Numbered from the stretch's first letter, positions 1 through 16,100 are shown. The stretch: 64,000 nt of DNA from Loxodes magnus (GCA_946699065.1 CAMPDV010001712.1:1-64000), one strand, 5' to 3'. Numbers and translations are program-made. Notes: generated from the sequence alone by a model not told the origin.

Positions 1-2
1 GT

Positions 3-3000
3 ACCTGTAAGACCATGAGTGGTCACACTAGTTATGTATATGCTGTGGCTATATCCAGTGATTCAGAGTTCATCGTATCGGGAAGTTATGATTAGACGTT
101 GAGACTATGGGACTTCAAGACAGGTACCTGTAAGACCATGAGTGGTCACACTAGTCATGTATGATTTGTGGCTATATCCAGTGATTCAGAGTTCATCGTA
201 TCGGGAAGTTATGATTAGACGGTGAGACTATGGGACTTCAAGACAGGTACCTGTAAGACCATGAGTGGTCACACTAATGTTGTATATGCTGTGGCTATAT
301 CCAGTGATTCAGAGTTCATCGTATCGGGAAGTGCAGATTATACGGTGAGACTATGGGACGTCAAGACAGGTACCTGTAAGACCAGGAGTGGTCACACTAG
401 TTATGTATATGCTGTGGCTATATCCAGTGATTCAGAGTTCATCGTATCGGGAAGTTATGATTAGACGGTGAGACTATGGGACTTCAAGACAGGTACCTGT
501 AAGACCATGAGTGGTCACACTAATGTTGTATATGCTGTGGCTATATCCAGTGATTCAGAGTTCATCGTATCGGGAAGTCATGATTATACGGTGAGACTAT
601 GGGACGTCAAGACAGGTACCTGTAAGACCATGAGTGGTCACACTAATGTTGTATATGCTGTGGCTATATCCAGTGATTCAGAGTTCATCGTATCGGGAAG
701 TCATGATTATACGGTGAGACTATGGGACGTCAAGACAGGTACCTGTAAGACCATGAGTGGTCACACTAATGTTGTATATGCTGTGGCTATATCCAGTGAT
801 TCAGAGTTCATCGTATCGGGAAGTCATGATTATACGGTGAGACTATGGGACTTCAAGACAGGTACCTGTAAGACCATGAGTGGTCACACTAATGTTGTAT
901 ATGCTGTGGCTATATCCAGTGATTCAGAGTTCATCGTATCGGGAAGTTATGATTATACGGTGAGACTATGGGACGTCAAGACAGGTACCTGTAAGACCAG
1001 GAGTGGTCACACTAATGTTGTATATGCTGTGGCTATATCCAGTGATTCATAGTTCATCGTATCGGGAAGTTATGATTATACGGTGAGACTATGGGACGTC
1101 AAGACAGGTACCTGTAAGACCATGAGTGGTCACACTAATGTTGTATATGCTGTGGCTATATCCAGTGATTCATAGTTCATCGTATCGGGAAGTTATGATT
1201 ATACGGTGAGACTATGGGACGTCAAGACAGGTACCTGTAAGACCAGGAGTGGTCACACTAATGTTGTATATGCTGTGGCTATATCCAGTGATTCATAGTT
1301 CATCGTATCGGGAAGTGCAGATTAGACGGTGAGACTATGGGACGTCAAGACAGGTACCTGTAAGACCATGAGTGGTCACACTAGTTATGTATATGCTGTG
1401 GCTATATCCAGTGATTCAGAGTTCATCGTATCGGGAAGTTATGATTAGACGTTGAGACTATGGGACGTCAAGACAGGTACCTGTAAGACCAGGAGTGGTC
1501 ACACTAATGTTGTATATGCTGTGGCTATATCCAGTGATTCATAGTTCATCGTATCGGGAAGTGCAGATTAGACGGTGAGACTATGGGACGTCAAGACAGG
1601 TACCTGTAAGACCATGAGTGGTCACACTAGTTATGTATATGCTGTGGCTATATCCAGTGATTCAGAGTTCATCGTATCGGGAAGTTATGATTAGACGTTG
1701 AGACTATGGGACTTCAAGACAGGTACCTGTAAGACCATGAGTGGTCACACTAGTCATGTATGATTTGTGGCTATATCCAGTGATTCAGAGTTCATCGTAT
1801 CGGGAAGTTATGATTAGACGGTGAGACTATGGGACTTCAAGACAGGTACCTGTAAGACCATGAGTGGTCACACTAATGTTGTATATGCTGTGGCTATATC
1901 CAGTGATTCAGAGTTCATCGTATCGGGAAGTCATGATTATACGGTGAGACTATGGGACGTCAAGACAGGTACCTGTAAGACCATGAGTGGTCACACTAAT
2001 GTTGTATATGCTGTGGCTATATCCAGTGATTCAGAGTTCATCGTATCGGGAAGTCATGATTATACGGTGAGACTATGGGACGTCAAGACAGGTACCTGTA
2101 AGACCATGAGTGGTCACACTAATGTTGTATATGCTGTGGCTATATCCAGTGATTCAGAGTTCATCGTATCGGGAAGTGCAGATTATACGGTGAGACTATG
2201 GGACGTCAAGACAGGTACCTGTAAGACCATGAGTGGTCACACTAATGTTGTATATGCTGTGGCTATATCCAGTGATTCAGAGTTCATCGTATCGGGAAGT
2301 GCAGATTATACGGTGAGACTATGGGACGTCAAGACAGGTACCTGTAAGACCATGAGTGGTCACACTAATGTTGTATATGCTGTGGCTATATCCAGTGATT
2401 CAGAGTTCATCGTATCGGGAAGTTATGATTAGACGTTGAGACTATGGGACTTCAAGACAGGTACCTGTAAGACCATGAGTGGTCACACTAATGTTGTATA
2501 TGCTGTGGCTATATCCAGTGATTCAGAGTTCATCGTATCGGGAAGTGCAGATTATACGGTGAGACTATGGGACGTCAAGACAGGTACCTGTAAGACCATG
2601 AGTGGTCACACTAATGTTGTATATGCTGTGGCTATATCCAGTGATTCAGAGTTCATCGTATCGGGAAGTCATGATTATACGGTGAGACTATGGGACGTCA
2701 AGACAGGTACCTGTAAGACCATGAGTGGTCACACTAATGTTGTATATGCTGTGGCTATATCCAGTGATTCATAGTTCATCGTATCGGGAAGTGCAGATTA
2801 TACGGTGAGACTATGGGACGTCAAGACAGGTACCTGTAAGACCATGAGTGGTCACACTAATGTTGTATATGCTGTGGCTATATCCAGTGATTCAGAGTTC
2901 ATCGTATCGGGAAGTGCAGATTATACGGTGAGACTATGGGACGTCAAGACAGGTACCTGTAAGACCATGAGTGGTCACACTAATGTTGTATATGCTGTGG

Positions 3001-6000
3001 CTATATCCAGTGATTCATAGTTCATCGTATCGGGAAGTTATGATTATACGGTGAGACTATGGGACGTCAAGACAGGTACCTGTAAGACCAGGAGTGGTCA
3101 CACTAATGTTGTATATGCTGTGGCTATATCCAGTGATTCATAGTTCATCGTATCGGGAAGTGCAGATTAGACGGTGAGACTATGGGACGTCAAGACAGGT
3201 ACCTGTAAGACCAGGAGTGGTCACACTAATGTTGTATATGCTGTGGCTATATCCAGTGATTCATAGTTCATCGTATCGGGAAGTGCAGATTAGACGGTGA
3301 GACTATGGGACGTCAAGACAGGTACCTGTAAGACCATGAGTGGTCACACTAGTTATGTATATGCTGTGGCTATATCCAGTGATTCAGAGTTCATCGTATC
3401 GGGAAGTTATGATTAGACGTTGAGACTATGGGACGTCAAGACAGGTACCTGTAAGACCAGGAGTGGTCACACTAATGTTGTATATGCTGTGGCTATATCC
3501 AGTGATTCATAGTTCATCGTATCGGGAAGTGCAGATTAGACGGTGAGACTATGGGACGTCAAGACAGGTACCTGTAAGACCATGAGTGGTCACACTAATG
3601 TTGTATATGCTGTGGCTATATCCAGTGATTCAGAGTTCATCGTATCGGGAAGTCATGATTATACGGTGAGACTATGGGACGTCAAGACAGGTACCTGTAA
3701 GACCATGAGTGGTCACACTAATGTTGTATATGCTGTGGCTATATCCAGTGATTCAGAGTTCATCGTATCGGGAAGTCATGATTATACGGTGAGACTATGG
3801 GACGTCAAGACAGGTACCTGTAAGACCATGAGTGGTCACACTAATGTTGTATATGCTGTGGCTATATCCAGTGATTCAGAGTTCATCGTATCGGGAAGTG
3901 CAGATTATACGGTGAGACTATGGGACGTCAAGACAGGTACCTGTAAGACCATGAGTGGTCACACTAATGTTGTATATGCTGTGGCTATATCCAGTGATTC
4001 AGAGTTCATCGTATCGGGAAGTCATGATTATACGGTGAGACTATGGGACGTCAAGACAGGTACCTGTAAGACCATGAGTGGTCACACTAATGTTGTATAT
4101 GCTGTGGCTATATCCAGTGATTCAGAGTTCATCGTATCGGGAAGTGCAGATTAGACGGTGAGACTATGGGACGTCAAGACAGGTACCTGTAAGACCATGA
4201 GTGGTCACACTAATGTTGTATATGCTGTGGCTATATCCAGTGATTCAGAGTTCATCGTATCGGGAAGTCATGATTATACGGTGAGACTATGGGACGTCAA
4301 GACAGGTACCTGTAAGACCATGAGTGGTCACACTAATGTTGTATATGCTGTGGCTATATCCAGTGATTCAGAGTTCATCGTATCGGGAAGTTATGATTAG
4401 ACGGTGAGACTATGGGACTTCAAGACAGGTACCTGTAAGACCATGAGTGGTCACACTAATGTTGTATATGCTGTGGCTATATCCAGTGATTCATAGTTCA
4501 TCGTATCGGGAAGTTATGATTATACGGTGAGACTATGGGACGTCAAGACAGGTACCTGTAAGACCAGGAGTGGTCACACTAATGTTGTATATGCTGTGGC
4601 TATATCCAGTGATTCATAGTTCATCGTATCGGGAAGTTATGATTATACGGTGAGACTATGGGACGTCAAGACAGGTACCTGTAAGACCATGAGTGGTCAC
4701 ACTAATGTTGTATATGCTGTGGCTATATCCAGTGATTCATAGTTCATCGTATCGGGAAGTTATGATTATACGGTGAGACTATGGGACGTCAAGACAGGTA
4801 CCTGTAAGACCAGGAGTGGTCACACTAATGTTGTATATGCTGTGGCTATATCCAGTGATTCATAGTTCATCGTATCGGGAAGTGCAGATTAGACGGTGAG
4901 ACTATGGGACGTCAAGACAGGTACCTGTAAGACCATGAGTGGTCACACTAGTTATGTATATGCTGTGGCTATATCCAGTGATTCAGAGTTCATCGTATCG
5001 GGAAGTTATGATTAGACGTTGAGACTATGGGACGTCAAGACAGGTACCTGTAAGACCAGGAGTGGTCACACTAATGTTGTATATGCTGTGGCTATATCCA
5101 GTGATTCATAGTTCATCGTATCGGGAAGTTATGATTATACGGTGAGACTATGGGACGTCAAGACAGGTACCTGTAAGACCATGAGTGGTCACACTAATGT
5201 TGTATATGCTGTGGCTATATCCAGTGATTCATAGTTCATCGTATCGGGAAGTGCAGATTAGACGGTGAGACTATGGGACGTCAAGACAGGTACCTGTAAG
5301 ACCATGAGTGGTCACACTAGTTATGTATATGCTGTGGCTATATCCAGTGATTCAGAGTTCATCGTATCGGGAAGTTATGATTAGACGGTGAGACTATGGG
5401 ACTTCAAGACAGGTACCTGTAAGACCATGAGTGGTCACACAGGTTAGGTATTTGCTGTGGCTATATCCAGTGATTCAGAGTTCATCGTATCGGGAAGTGC
5501 AGATTAGACGGTGAGACTATGGGACGTCAAGACAGGTACCTGTAAGACCATGAGTGGTCACACTAATGTTGTATATGCTGTGGCTATATCCAGTGATTCA
5601 GAGTTCATCGTATCGGGAAGTGCAGATTATACGGTGAGACTATGGGACGTCAAGACAGGTACCTGTAAGACCATGAGTGGTCACACTAATGTTGTATATG
5701 CTGTGGCTATATCCAGTGATTCAGAGTTCATCGTATCGGGAAGTGCAGATTATACGGTGAGACTATGGGACGTCAAGACAGGTACCTGTAAGACCATGAG
5801 TGGTCACACTAATGTTGTATATGCTGTGGCTATATCCAGTGATTCAGAGTTCATCGTATCGGGAAGTCATGATTATACGGTGAGACTATGGGACGTCAAG
5901 ACAGGTACCTGTAAGACCATGAGTGGTCACACTAGTTATGTATATGCTGTGGCTATATCCAGTGATTCAGAGTTCATCGTATCGGGAAGTTATGATTAGA

Positions 6001-9000
6001 CGTTGAGACTATGGGACTTCAAGACAGGTACCTGTAAGACCATGAGTGGTCACACTAATGTTGTATATGCTGTGGCTATATCCAGTGATTCAGAGTTCAT
6101 CGTATCGGTAAGTTATGATTAGACGGTGAGACTATGGGACGTCAAGACAGGTACCTGTAAGACCATGAGTGGTCACACTAGTTATGTATATGCTGTGGCT
6201 ATATCCAGTGATTCAGAGTTCATCGTATCGGGAAGTGCAGATTATACGGTGAGACTATGGGACGTCAAGACAGGTACCTGTAAGACCATGAGTGGTCACA
6301 CTAGTTCTGTATGATCTGTGGCTATATCCAGTGATTCAGAGTTCATCGTATCGGGAAGTGCAGATTATACGGTGAGACTATGGGACGTCAAGACAGGTAC
6401 CTGTAAGACCATGAGTGGTCACACTAATTAGGTATGATTTGTGGCTATATCCAGTGATTCAGAGTTCATCGTATCGGGAAGTTATGATTAGACGGTGAGA
6501 CTATGGGACTTCAAGACAGGTACCTGTAAGACCATGAGTGGTCACACTAATGTTGTATATGCTGTGGCTATATCCAGTGATTCAGAGTTCATCGTATCGG
6601 GAAGTCATGATTATACGGTGAGACTATGGGACGTCAAGACAGGTACCTGTAAGACCATGAGTGGTCACACTAATGTTGTATATGCTGTGGCTATATCCAG
6701 TGATTCAGAGTTCATCGTATCGGGAAGTCATGATTATACGGTGAGACTATGGGACGTCAAGACAGGTACCTGTAAGACCATGAGTGGTCACACTAATGTT
6801 GTATATGCTGTGGCTATATCCAGTGATTCAGAGTTCATCGTATCGGGAAGTTATGATTAGACGGTGAGACTATGGGACGTCAAGACAGGTACCTGTAAGA
6901 CCATGAGTGGTCACACTAGTTATGTATATGCTGTGGCTATATCCAGTGATTCAGAGTTCATCGTATCGGGAAGTGCAGATTATTCGGTGAGACTATGGGA
7001 CGTCAAGACAGGTACCTGTAAGACCATGAGTGGTCACACTAATGTTGTATATGCTGTGGCTATATCCAGTGATTCATAGTTCATCGTATCGGGAAGTTAT
7101 GATTATACGGTGAGACTATGGGACGTCAAGACAGGTACCTGTAAGACCATGAGTGGTCACACTAGTTCTGTATGATCTGTGGCTATATCCAGTGATTCAG
7201 AGTTCATCGTATCGGGAAGTGCAGATTATACGGTGAGACTATGGGACGTCAAGACAGGTACCTGTAAGACCATGAGTGGTCACACTAATGTTGTATATGC
7301 TGTGGCTATATCCAGTGATTCAGAGTTCATCGTATCGGGAAGTTATGATTAGACGGTGAGACTATGGGACTTCAAGACAGGTACCTGTAAGACCATGAGT
7401 GGTCACACTAATGTTGTATATGCTGTGGCTATATCCAGTGATTCAGAGTTCATCGTATCGGGAAGTCATGATTATACGGTGAGACTATGGGACGTCAAGA
7501 CAGGTACCTGTAAGACCATGAGTGGTCACACTAATGTTGTATATGCTGTGGCTATATCCAGTGATTCAGAGTTCATCGTATCGGGAAGTGCAGATTATAC
7601 GGTGAGACTATGGGACGTCAAGACAGGTACCTGTAAGACCATGAGTGGTCACACTAATGTTGTATATGCTGTGGCTATATCCAGTGATTCAGAGTTCATC
7701 GTATCGGGAAGTGCAGATTATACGGTGAGACTATGGGACGTCAAGACAGGTACCTGTAAGACCATGAGTGGTCACACTAATGTTGTATATGCTGTGGCTA
7801 TATCCAGTGATTCAGAGTTCATCGTATCGGGAAGTCATGATTATACGGTGAGACTATGGGACGTCAAGACAGGTACCTGTAAGACCATGAGTGGTCACAC
7901 TAGTTATGTATATGCTGTGGCTATATCCAGTGATTCAGAGTTCATCGTATCGGGAAGTTATGATTAGACGTTGAGACTATGGGACTTCAAGACAGGTACC
8001 TGTAAGACCATGAGTGGTCACACTAATGTTGTATATGCTGTGGCTATATCCAGTGATTCAGAGTTCATCGTATCGGTAAGTTATGATTAGACGGTGAGAC
8101 TATGGGACGTCAAGACAGGTACCTGTAAGACCATGAGTGGTCACACTAGTTATGTATATGCTGTGGCTATATCCAGTGATTCAGAGTTCATCGTATCGGG
8201 AAGTGCAGATTATACGGTGAGACTATGGGACGTCAAGACAGGTACCTGTAAGACCATGAGTGGTCACACTAGTTCTGTATGATCTGTGGCTATATCCAGT
8301 GATTCAGAGTTCATCGTATCGGGAAGTGCAGATTATACGGTGAGACTATGGGACGTCAAGACAGGTACCTGTAAGACCATGAGTGGTCACACTAATTAGG
8401 TATGATTTGTGGCTATATCCAGTGATTCAGAGTTCATCGTATCGGGAAGTTATGATTAGACGGTGAGACTATGGGACTTCAAGACAGGTACCTGTAAGAC
8501 CATGAGTGGTCACACTAATGTTGTATATGCTGTGGCTATATCCAGTGATTCAGAGTTCATCGTATCGGGAAGTCATGATTATACGGTGAGACTATGGGAC
8601 GTCAAGACAGGTACCTGTAAGACCATGAGTGGTCACACTAATGTTGTATATGCTGTGGCTATATCCAGTGATTCAGAGTTCATCGTATCGGGAAGTGCAG
8701 ATTATACGGTGAGACTATGGGACGTCAAGACAGGTACCTGTAAGACCATGAGTGGTCACACTAATGTTGTATATGCTGTGGCTATATCCAGTGATTCAGA
8801 GTTCATCGTATCGGGAAGTTATGATTAGACGGTGAGACTATGGGACGTCAAGACAGGTACCTGTAAGACCATGAGTGGTCACACTAGTTATGTATATGCT
8901 GTGGCTATATCCAGTGATTCAGAGTTCATCGTATCGGGAAGTGCAGATTATTCGGTGAGACTATGGGACGTCAAGACAGGTACCTGTAAGACCATGAGTG

Positions 9001-10166
9001 GTCACACTAATGTTGTATATGCTGTGGCTATATCCAGTGATTCATAGTTCATCGTATCGGGAAGTTATGATTATACGGTGAGACTATGGGACGTCAAGAC
9101 AGGTACCTGTAAGACCATGAGTGGTCACACTAGTTCTGTATGATCTGTGGCTATATCCAGTGATTCAGAGTTCATCGTATCGGGAAGTGCAGATTATACG
9201 GTGAGACTATGGGACGTCAAGACAGGTACCTGTAAGACCATGAGTGGTCACACTAATGTTGTATATGCTGTGGCTATATCCAGTGATTCAGAGTTCATCG
9301 TATCGGGAAGTTATGATTAGACGGTGAGACTATGGGACTTCAAGACAGGTACCTGTAAGACCATGAGTGGTCACACTAATGTTGTATATGCTGTGGCTAT
9401 ATCCAGTGATTCAGAGTTCATCGTATCGGGAAGTCATGATTATACGGTGAGACTATGGGACGTCAAGACAGGTACCTGTAAGACCATGAGTGGTCACACT
9501 AATGTTGTATATGCTGTGGCTATATCCAGTGATTCAGAGTTCATCGTATCGGGAAGTCATGATTATACGGTGAGACTATGGGACGTCAAGACAGGTACCT
9601 GTAAGACCATGAGTGGTCACACTAATGTTGTATATGCTGTGGCTATATCCAGTGATTCAGAGTTCATCGTATCGGGAAGTCATGATTATACGGTGAGACT
9701 ATGGGACGTCAAGACAGGTACCTGTAAGACCATGAGTGGTCACACTAATGTTGTATATGCTGTGGCTATATCCAGTGATTCAGAGTTCATCGTATCGGGA
9801 AGTGCAGATTATACGGTGAGACTATGGGACGTCAAGACAGGTACCTGTAAGACCATGAGTGGTCACACTAATGTTGTATATGCTGTGGCTATATCCAGTG
9901 ATTCAGAGTTCATCGTATCGGGAAGTCATGATTATACGGTGAGACTATGGGACGTCAAGACAGGTACCTGTAAGACCATGAGTGGTCACACTAATGTTGT
10001 ATATGCTGTGGCTATATCCAGTGATTCATAGTTCATCGTATCGGGAAGTGCAGATTATACGGTGAGACTATGGGACTTCAAGACAGGTACCTGTAAGACC
10101 ATGAGTGGTCACACTAGTTATGTATATGCTGTGGCTATATCCAGTGATTCAGAGTTCATCGTATCG
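3..10166 (+). CDS. Giant WD40-repeat protein, left in-frame segment (partial, no start seen)
   Basis: If TAA/TAG are read as Gln and TGA as Trp, this segment is one open frame of 3,388 codons, about 83 WD40 blades, running in from the left edge. Conventional reading breaks it at TAG in Asp-Gln-Thr (alternating with Asp-Tyr-Thr), TAG in Ser-Gln-Phe (alternating with Ser-Glu-Phe), and TGA in Val-Trp-Phe/Ser-Val, which is where Trp is usual in WD40 strand b. The structural His (residue 15), Asp (37) and Trp (2) of the WD40 hydrogen-bond network are kept in the units read. Most blades here are of the Asn-Val-Val type with His/Ala/Tyr before the Asp, so this stretch looks the most homogenised. No signal peptide, start codon or N-terminal domain is in view. 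The gene may start to the left, or the array may be an untranslated archive. Confidence 0.6.
5511..9446 (+). repeat. Higher-order tandem duplication, 16 units (1,968 bp)
   Basis: The unit pattern at 5,511-7,478 recurs at 7,479-9,446 with a 1,968-bp offset, exactly 16 x 123. Markers in both copies include the Gly-to-Val unit (6,109 and 8,077), the Thr-to-Ser unit (6,984 and 8,952), and the Asn-Gln-Val-Trp-Phe unit (6,428 and 8,396). At least one blade differs between copies (His versus Ala before Asp near 6,730/8,697). A shorter third copy of the right part lies near 11,400-12,200. Confidence 0.85.
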
Positions 10167-13100
10167 GAAGTTATGATTATACGGTGAGACTATGGGACGT
10201 CAAGACAGGTACCTGTAAGACCAGGAGTGGTCACACTAATGTTGTATATGCTGTGGCTATATCCAGTGATTCAGAGTTCATCGTATCGGGAAGTGCAGAT
10301 TATACGGTGAGACTATGGGACGTCAAGACAGGTACCTGTAAGACCATGAGTGGTCACACTAATGTTGTATATGCTGTGGCTATATCCAGTGATTCAGAGT
10401 TCATCGTATCGGGAAGTCATGATTATACGGTGAGACTATGGGACGTCAAGACAGGTACCTGTAAGACCATGAGTGGTCACACTAATGTTGTATATGCTGT
10501 GGCTATATCCAGTGATTCAGAGTTCATCGTATCGGGAAGTGCAGATTATACGGTGAGACTATGGGACGTCAAGACAGGTACCTGTAAGACCATGAGTGGT
10601 CACACTAATGTTGTATATGCTGTGGCTATATCCAGTGATTCAGAGTTCATCGTATCGGGAAGTCATGATTATACGGTGAGACTATGGGACGTCAAGACAG
10701 GTACCTGTAAGACCATGAGTGGTCACACTAATGTTGTATATGCTGTGGCTATATCCAGTGATTCAGAGTTCATCGTATCGGGAAGTCATGATTATACGGT
10801 GAGACTATGGGACGTCAAGACAGGTACCTGTAAGACCATGAGTGGTCACACTAATGTTGTATATGCTGTGGCTATATCCAGTGATTCAGAGTTCATCGTA
10901 TCGGTAAGTTATGATTAGACGGTGAGACTATGGGACGTCAAGACAGGTACCTGTAAGACCATGAGTGGTCACACTAGTTATGTATATGCTGTGGCTATAT
11001 CCAGTGATTCAGAGTTCATCGTATCGGGAAGTGCAGATTATACGGTGAGACTATGGGACGTCAAGACAGGTACCTGTAAGACCATGAGTGGTCACACTAA
11101 TGTTGTATATGCTGTGGCTATATCCAGTGATTCAGAGTTCATCGTATCGGGAAGTTATGATTATACGGTGAGACTATGGGACGTCAAGACAGGTACCTGT
11201 AAGACCATGAGTGGTCACACTAATGTTGTATATGCTGTGGCTATATCCAGTGATTCAGAGTTCATCGTATCGGGAAGTCATGATTATACGGTGAGACTAT
11301 GGGACTTCAAGACAGGTACCTGTAAGACCATGAGTGGTCACACTAATGTTGTATATGCTGTGGCTATATCCAGTGATTCAGAGTTCATCGTATCGGTAAG
11401 TTATGATTAGACGGTGAGACTATGGGACGTCAAGACAGGTACCTGTAAGACCATGAGTGGTCACACTAGTTATGTATATGCTGTGGCTATATCCAGTGAT
11501 TCAGAGTTCATCGTATCGGGAAGTGCAGATTATACGGTGAGACTATGGGACGTCAAGACAGGTACCTGTAAGACCATGAGTGGTCACACTAATGTTGTAT
11601 ATGCTGTGGCTATATCCAGTGATTCAGAGTTCATCGTATCGGGAAGTTATGATTAGACGGTGAGACTATGGGACGTCAAGACAGGTACCTGTAAGACCAT
11701 GAGTGGTCACACTAGTTATGTATATGCTGTGGCTATATCCAGTGATTCAGAGTTCATCGTATCGGGAAGTGCAGATTATTCGGTGAGACTATGGGACGTC
11801 AAGACAGGTACCTGTAAGACCATGAGTGGTCACACTAATGTTGTATATGCTGTGGCTATATCCAGTGATTCATAGTTCATCGTATCGGGAAGTTATGATT
11901 ATACGGTGAGACTATGGGACGTCAAGACAGGTACCTGTAAGACCATGAGTGGTCACACTAGTTCTGTATGATCTGTGGCTATATCCAGTGATTCAGAGTT
12001 CATCGTATCGGGAAGTGCAGATTATACGGTGAGACTATGGGACGTCAAGACAGGTACCTGTAAGACCATGAGTGGTCACACTAATTAGGTATGATTTGTG
12101 GCTATATCCAGTGATTCAGAGTTCATCGTATCGGGAAGTTATGATTAGACGGTGAGACTATGGGACTTCAAGACAGGTACCTGTAAGACCATGAGTGGTC
12201 ACACTAATGTTGTATATGCTGTGGCTATATCCAGTGATTCAGAGTTCATCGTATCGGGAAGTCATGATTATACGGTGAGACTATGGGACGTCAAGACAGG
12301 TACCTGTAAGACCATGAGTGGTCACACTAATGTTGTATATGCTGTGGCTATATCCAGTGATTCAGAGTTCATCGTATCGGGAAGTGCAGATTATACGGTG
12401 AGACTATGGGACGTCAAGACAGGTACCTGTAAGACCATGAGTGGTCACACTAATGTTGTATATGCTGTGGCTATATCCAGTGATTCAGAGTTCATCGTAT
12501 CGGGAAGTCATGATTATACGGTGAGACTATGGGACGTCAAGACAGGTACCTGTAAGACCATGAGTGGTCACACTAATGTTGTATATGCTGTGGCTATATC
12601 CAGTGATTCAGAGTTCATCGTATCGGGAAGTGCAGATTATACGGTGAGACTATGGGACGTCAAGACAGGTACCTGTAAGACCATGAGTGGTCACACTAAT
12701 GTTGTATATGCTGTGGCTATATCCAGTGATTCATAGTTCATCGTATCGGGAAGTGCAGATTATACGGTGAGACTATGGGACGTCAAGACAGGTACCTGTA
12801 AGACCATGAGTGGTCACACTAGTTATTTATTATCTGTGGCTATATCCAGTGATTCAGAGTTCATCGTATCGGGAAGTGCAGATTATACGGTGAGACTATG
12901 GGACTTCAAGACAGGTACCTGTAAGACCATGAGTGGTCACACTAGTTATGTATATGCTGTGGCTATATCCAGTGATTCAGAGTTCATCGTATCGGGAAGT
13001 TATGATTATACGGTGAGACTATGGGACGTCAAGACAGGTACCTGTAAGACCATGAGTGGTCACACTAATTAGGTATGATTTGTGGCTATATCCAGTGATT

Positions 13101-16100
13101 CAGAGTTCATCGTATCGGGAAGTGCAGATTATACGGTGAGACTATGGGACTTCAAGACAGGTACCTGTAAGACCATGAGTGGTCACACTAATGTTGTATA
13201 TGCTGTGGCTATATCCAGTGATTCAGAGTTCATCGTATCGGGAAGTCATGATTATACGGTGAGACTATGGGACGTCAAGACAGGTACCTGTAAGACCATG
13301 AGTGGTCACACTAATGTTGTATATGCTGTGGCTATATCCAGTGATTCAGAGTTCATCGTATCGGGAAGTGCAGATTATACGGTGAGACTATGGGACGTCA
13401 AGACAGGTACCTGTAAGACCATGAGTGGTCACACTAATGTTGTATATGCTGTGGCTATATCCAGTGATTCAGAGTTCATCGTATCGGGAAGTCATGATTA
13501 TACGGTGAGACTATGGGACGTCAAGACAGGTACCTGTAAGACCATGAGTGGTCACACTAATGTTGTATATGCTGTGGCTATATCCAGTGATTCAGAGTTC
13601 ATCGTATCGGGAAGTGCAGATTATACGGTGAGACTATGGGACGTCAAGACAGGTACCTGTAAGACCATGAGTGGTCACACTAATGTTGTATATGCTGTGG
13701 CTATATCCAGTGATTCAGAGTTCATCGTATCGGGAAGTCATGATTATACGGTGAGACTATGGGACGTCAAGACAGGTACCTGTAAGACCATGAGTGGTCA
13801 CACTAATGTTGTATATGCTGTGGCTATATCCAGTGATTCATAGTTCATCGTATCGGGAAGTGCAGATTATACGGTGAGACTATGGGACTTCAAGACAGGT
13901 ACCTGTAAGACCATGAGTGGTCACACTAGTTATGTATATGCTGTGGCTATATCCAGTGATTCAGAGTTCATCGTATCGGGAAGTGCAGATTAGACGGTGA
14001 GACTATGGGACGTCAAGACAGGTACCTGTAAGACCATGAGTGGTCACACTAGTTATGTATATGCTGTGGCTATATCCAGTGATTCAGAGTTCATCGTATC
14101 GGGAAGTTATGATTAGACGTTGAGACTATGGGACGTCAAGACAGGTACCTGTAAGACATGAGTGGTCACACTAATGTTGTATATGCTGTGGCTATATCCA
14201 GTGATTCATAGTTCATCGTATCGGGAAGTGCAGATTAGACGGTGAGACTATGGGACGTCAAGACAGGTACCTGTAAGACCATGAGTGGTCACACTAGTTA
14301 TGTATATGCTGTGGCTATATCCAGTGATTCAGAGTTCATCGTATCGGGAAGTTATGATTAGACGTTGAGACTATGGGACTTCAAGACAGGTACCTGTAAG
14401 ACCATGAGTGGTCACACTAGTCATGTATGATTTGTGGCTATATCCAGTGATTCAGAGTTCATCGTATCGGGAAGTTATGATTAGACGGTGAGACTATGGG
14501 ACTTCAAGACAGGTACCTGTAAGACCATGAGTGGTCACACTAATGTTGTATATGCTGTGGCTATATCCAGTGATTCAGAGTTCATCGTATCGGGAAGTCA
14601 TGATTATACGGTGAGACTATGGGACGTCAAGACAGGTACCTGTAAGACCATGAGTGGTCACACTAATGTTGTATATGCTGTGGCTATATCCAGTGATTCA
14701 GAGTTCATCGTATCGGGAAGTCATGATTATACGGTGAGACTATGGGACGTCAAGACAGGTACCTGTAAGACCATGAGTGGTCACACTAATGTTGTATATG
14801 CTGTGGCTATATCCAGTGATTCAGAGTTCATCGTATCGGGAAGTCATGATTATACGGTGAGACTATGGGACGTCAAGACAGGTACCTGTAAGACCATGAG
14901 TGGTCACACTAATGTTGTATATGCTGTGGCTATATCCAGTGATTCAGAGTTCATCGTATCGGGAAGTCATGATTATACGGTGAGACTATGGGACGTCAAG
15001 ACAGGTACCTGTAAGACCATGAGTGGTCACACTAATGTTGTATATGCTGTGGCTATATCCAGTGATTCAGAGTTCATCGTATCGGGAAGTCATGATTATA
15101 CGGTGAGACTATGGGACTTCAAGACAGGTACCTGTAAGACCATGAGTGGTCACACTAATGTTGTATATGCTGTGGCTATATCCAGTGATTCAGAGTTCAT
15201 CGTATCGGTAAGTTATGATTAGACGGTGAGACTATGGGACGTCAAGACAGGTACCTGTAAGACCATGAGTGGTCACACTAGTTATGTATATGCTGTGGCT
15301 ATATCCAGTGATTCAGAGTTCATCGTATCGGGAAGTGCAGATTATACGGTGAGACTATGGGACGTCAAGACAGGTACCTGTAAGACCATGAGTGGTCACA
15401 CAGGTTAGGTATTTGCTGTGGCTATATCCAGTGATTCATAGTTCATCGTATCGGGAAGTCATGATTATACGGTGATACTATGGGACGTCAAGACAGGTAC
15501 CTGTAAGACCATGAGTGGTCACACTAGTTATGTATATGCTGTGGCTATATCCAGTGATTCAGAGTTCATCGTATCGGGAAGTCATGATTATACGGTGAGA
15601 CTATGGGACTTCAAGACAGGTACCTGTAAGACCATGAGTGGTCACACTAATGTTGTATATGCTGTGGCTAATCCAGTGATTCATAGTTCATCGTATCGGG
15701 AAGTGCAGATTATACGGTGAGACTATGGGACGTCAAGACAGGTACCTGTAAGACCATGAGTGGTCACACTAGTCATGTATGATTTGTGGCTATATCCAGT
15801 GATTCAGAGTTCATCGTATCGGGAAGTTATGATTATACGGTGAGACTATGGGACGTCAAGACAGGTACCTGTAAGACCATGAGTGGTCACACTAATGTTG
15901 TATATGCTGTGGCTATATCCAGTGATTCAGAGTTCATCGTATCGGGAAGTTATGATTATACGGTGAGACTATGGGACGTCAAGACAGGTACCTGTAAGAC
16001 CATGAGTGGTCACACAGATTAGGTATTTGCTGTGGCTATATCCAGTGATTCATAGTTCATCGTATCGGGAAGTGCAGATTATACGGTGAGACTATGGGAC

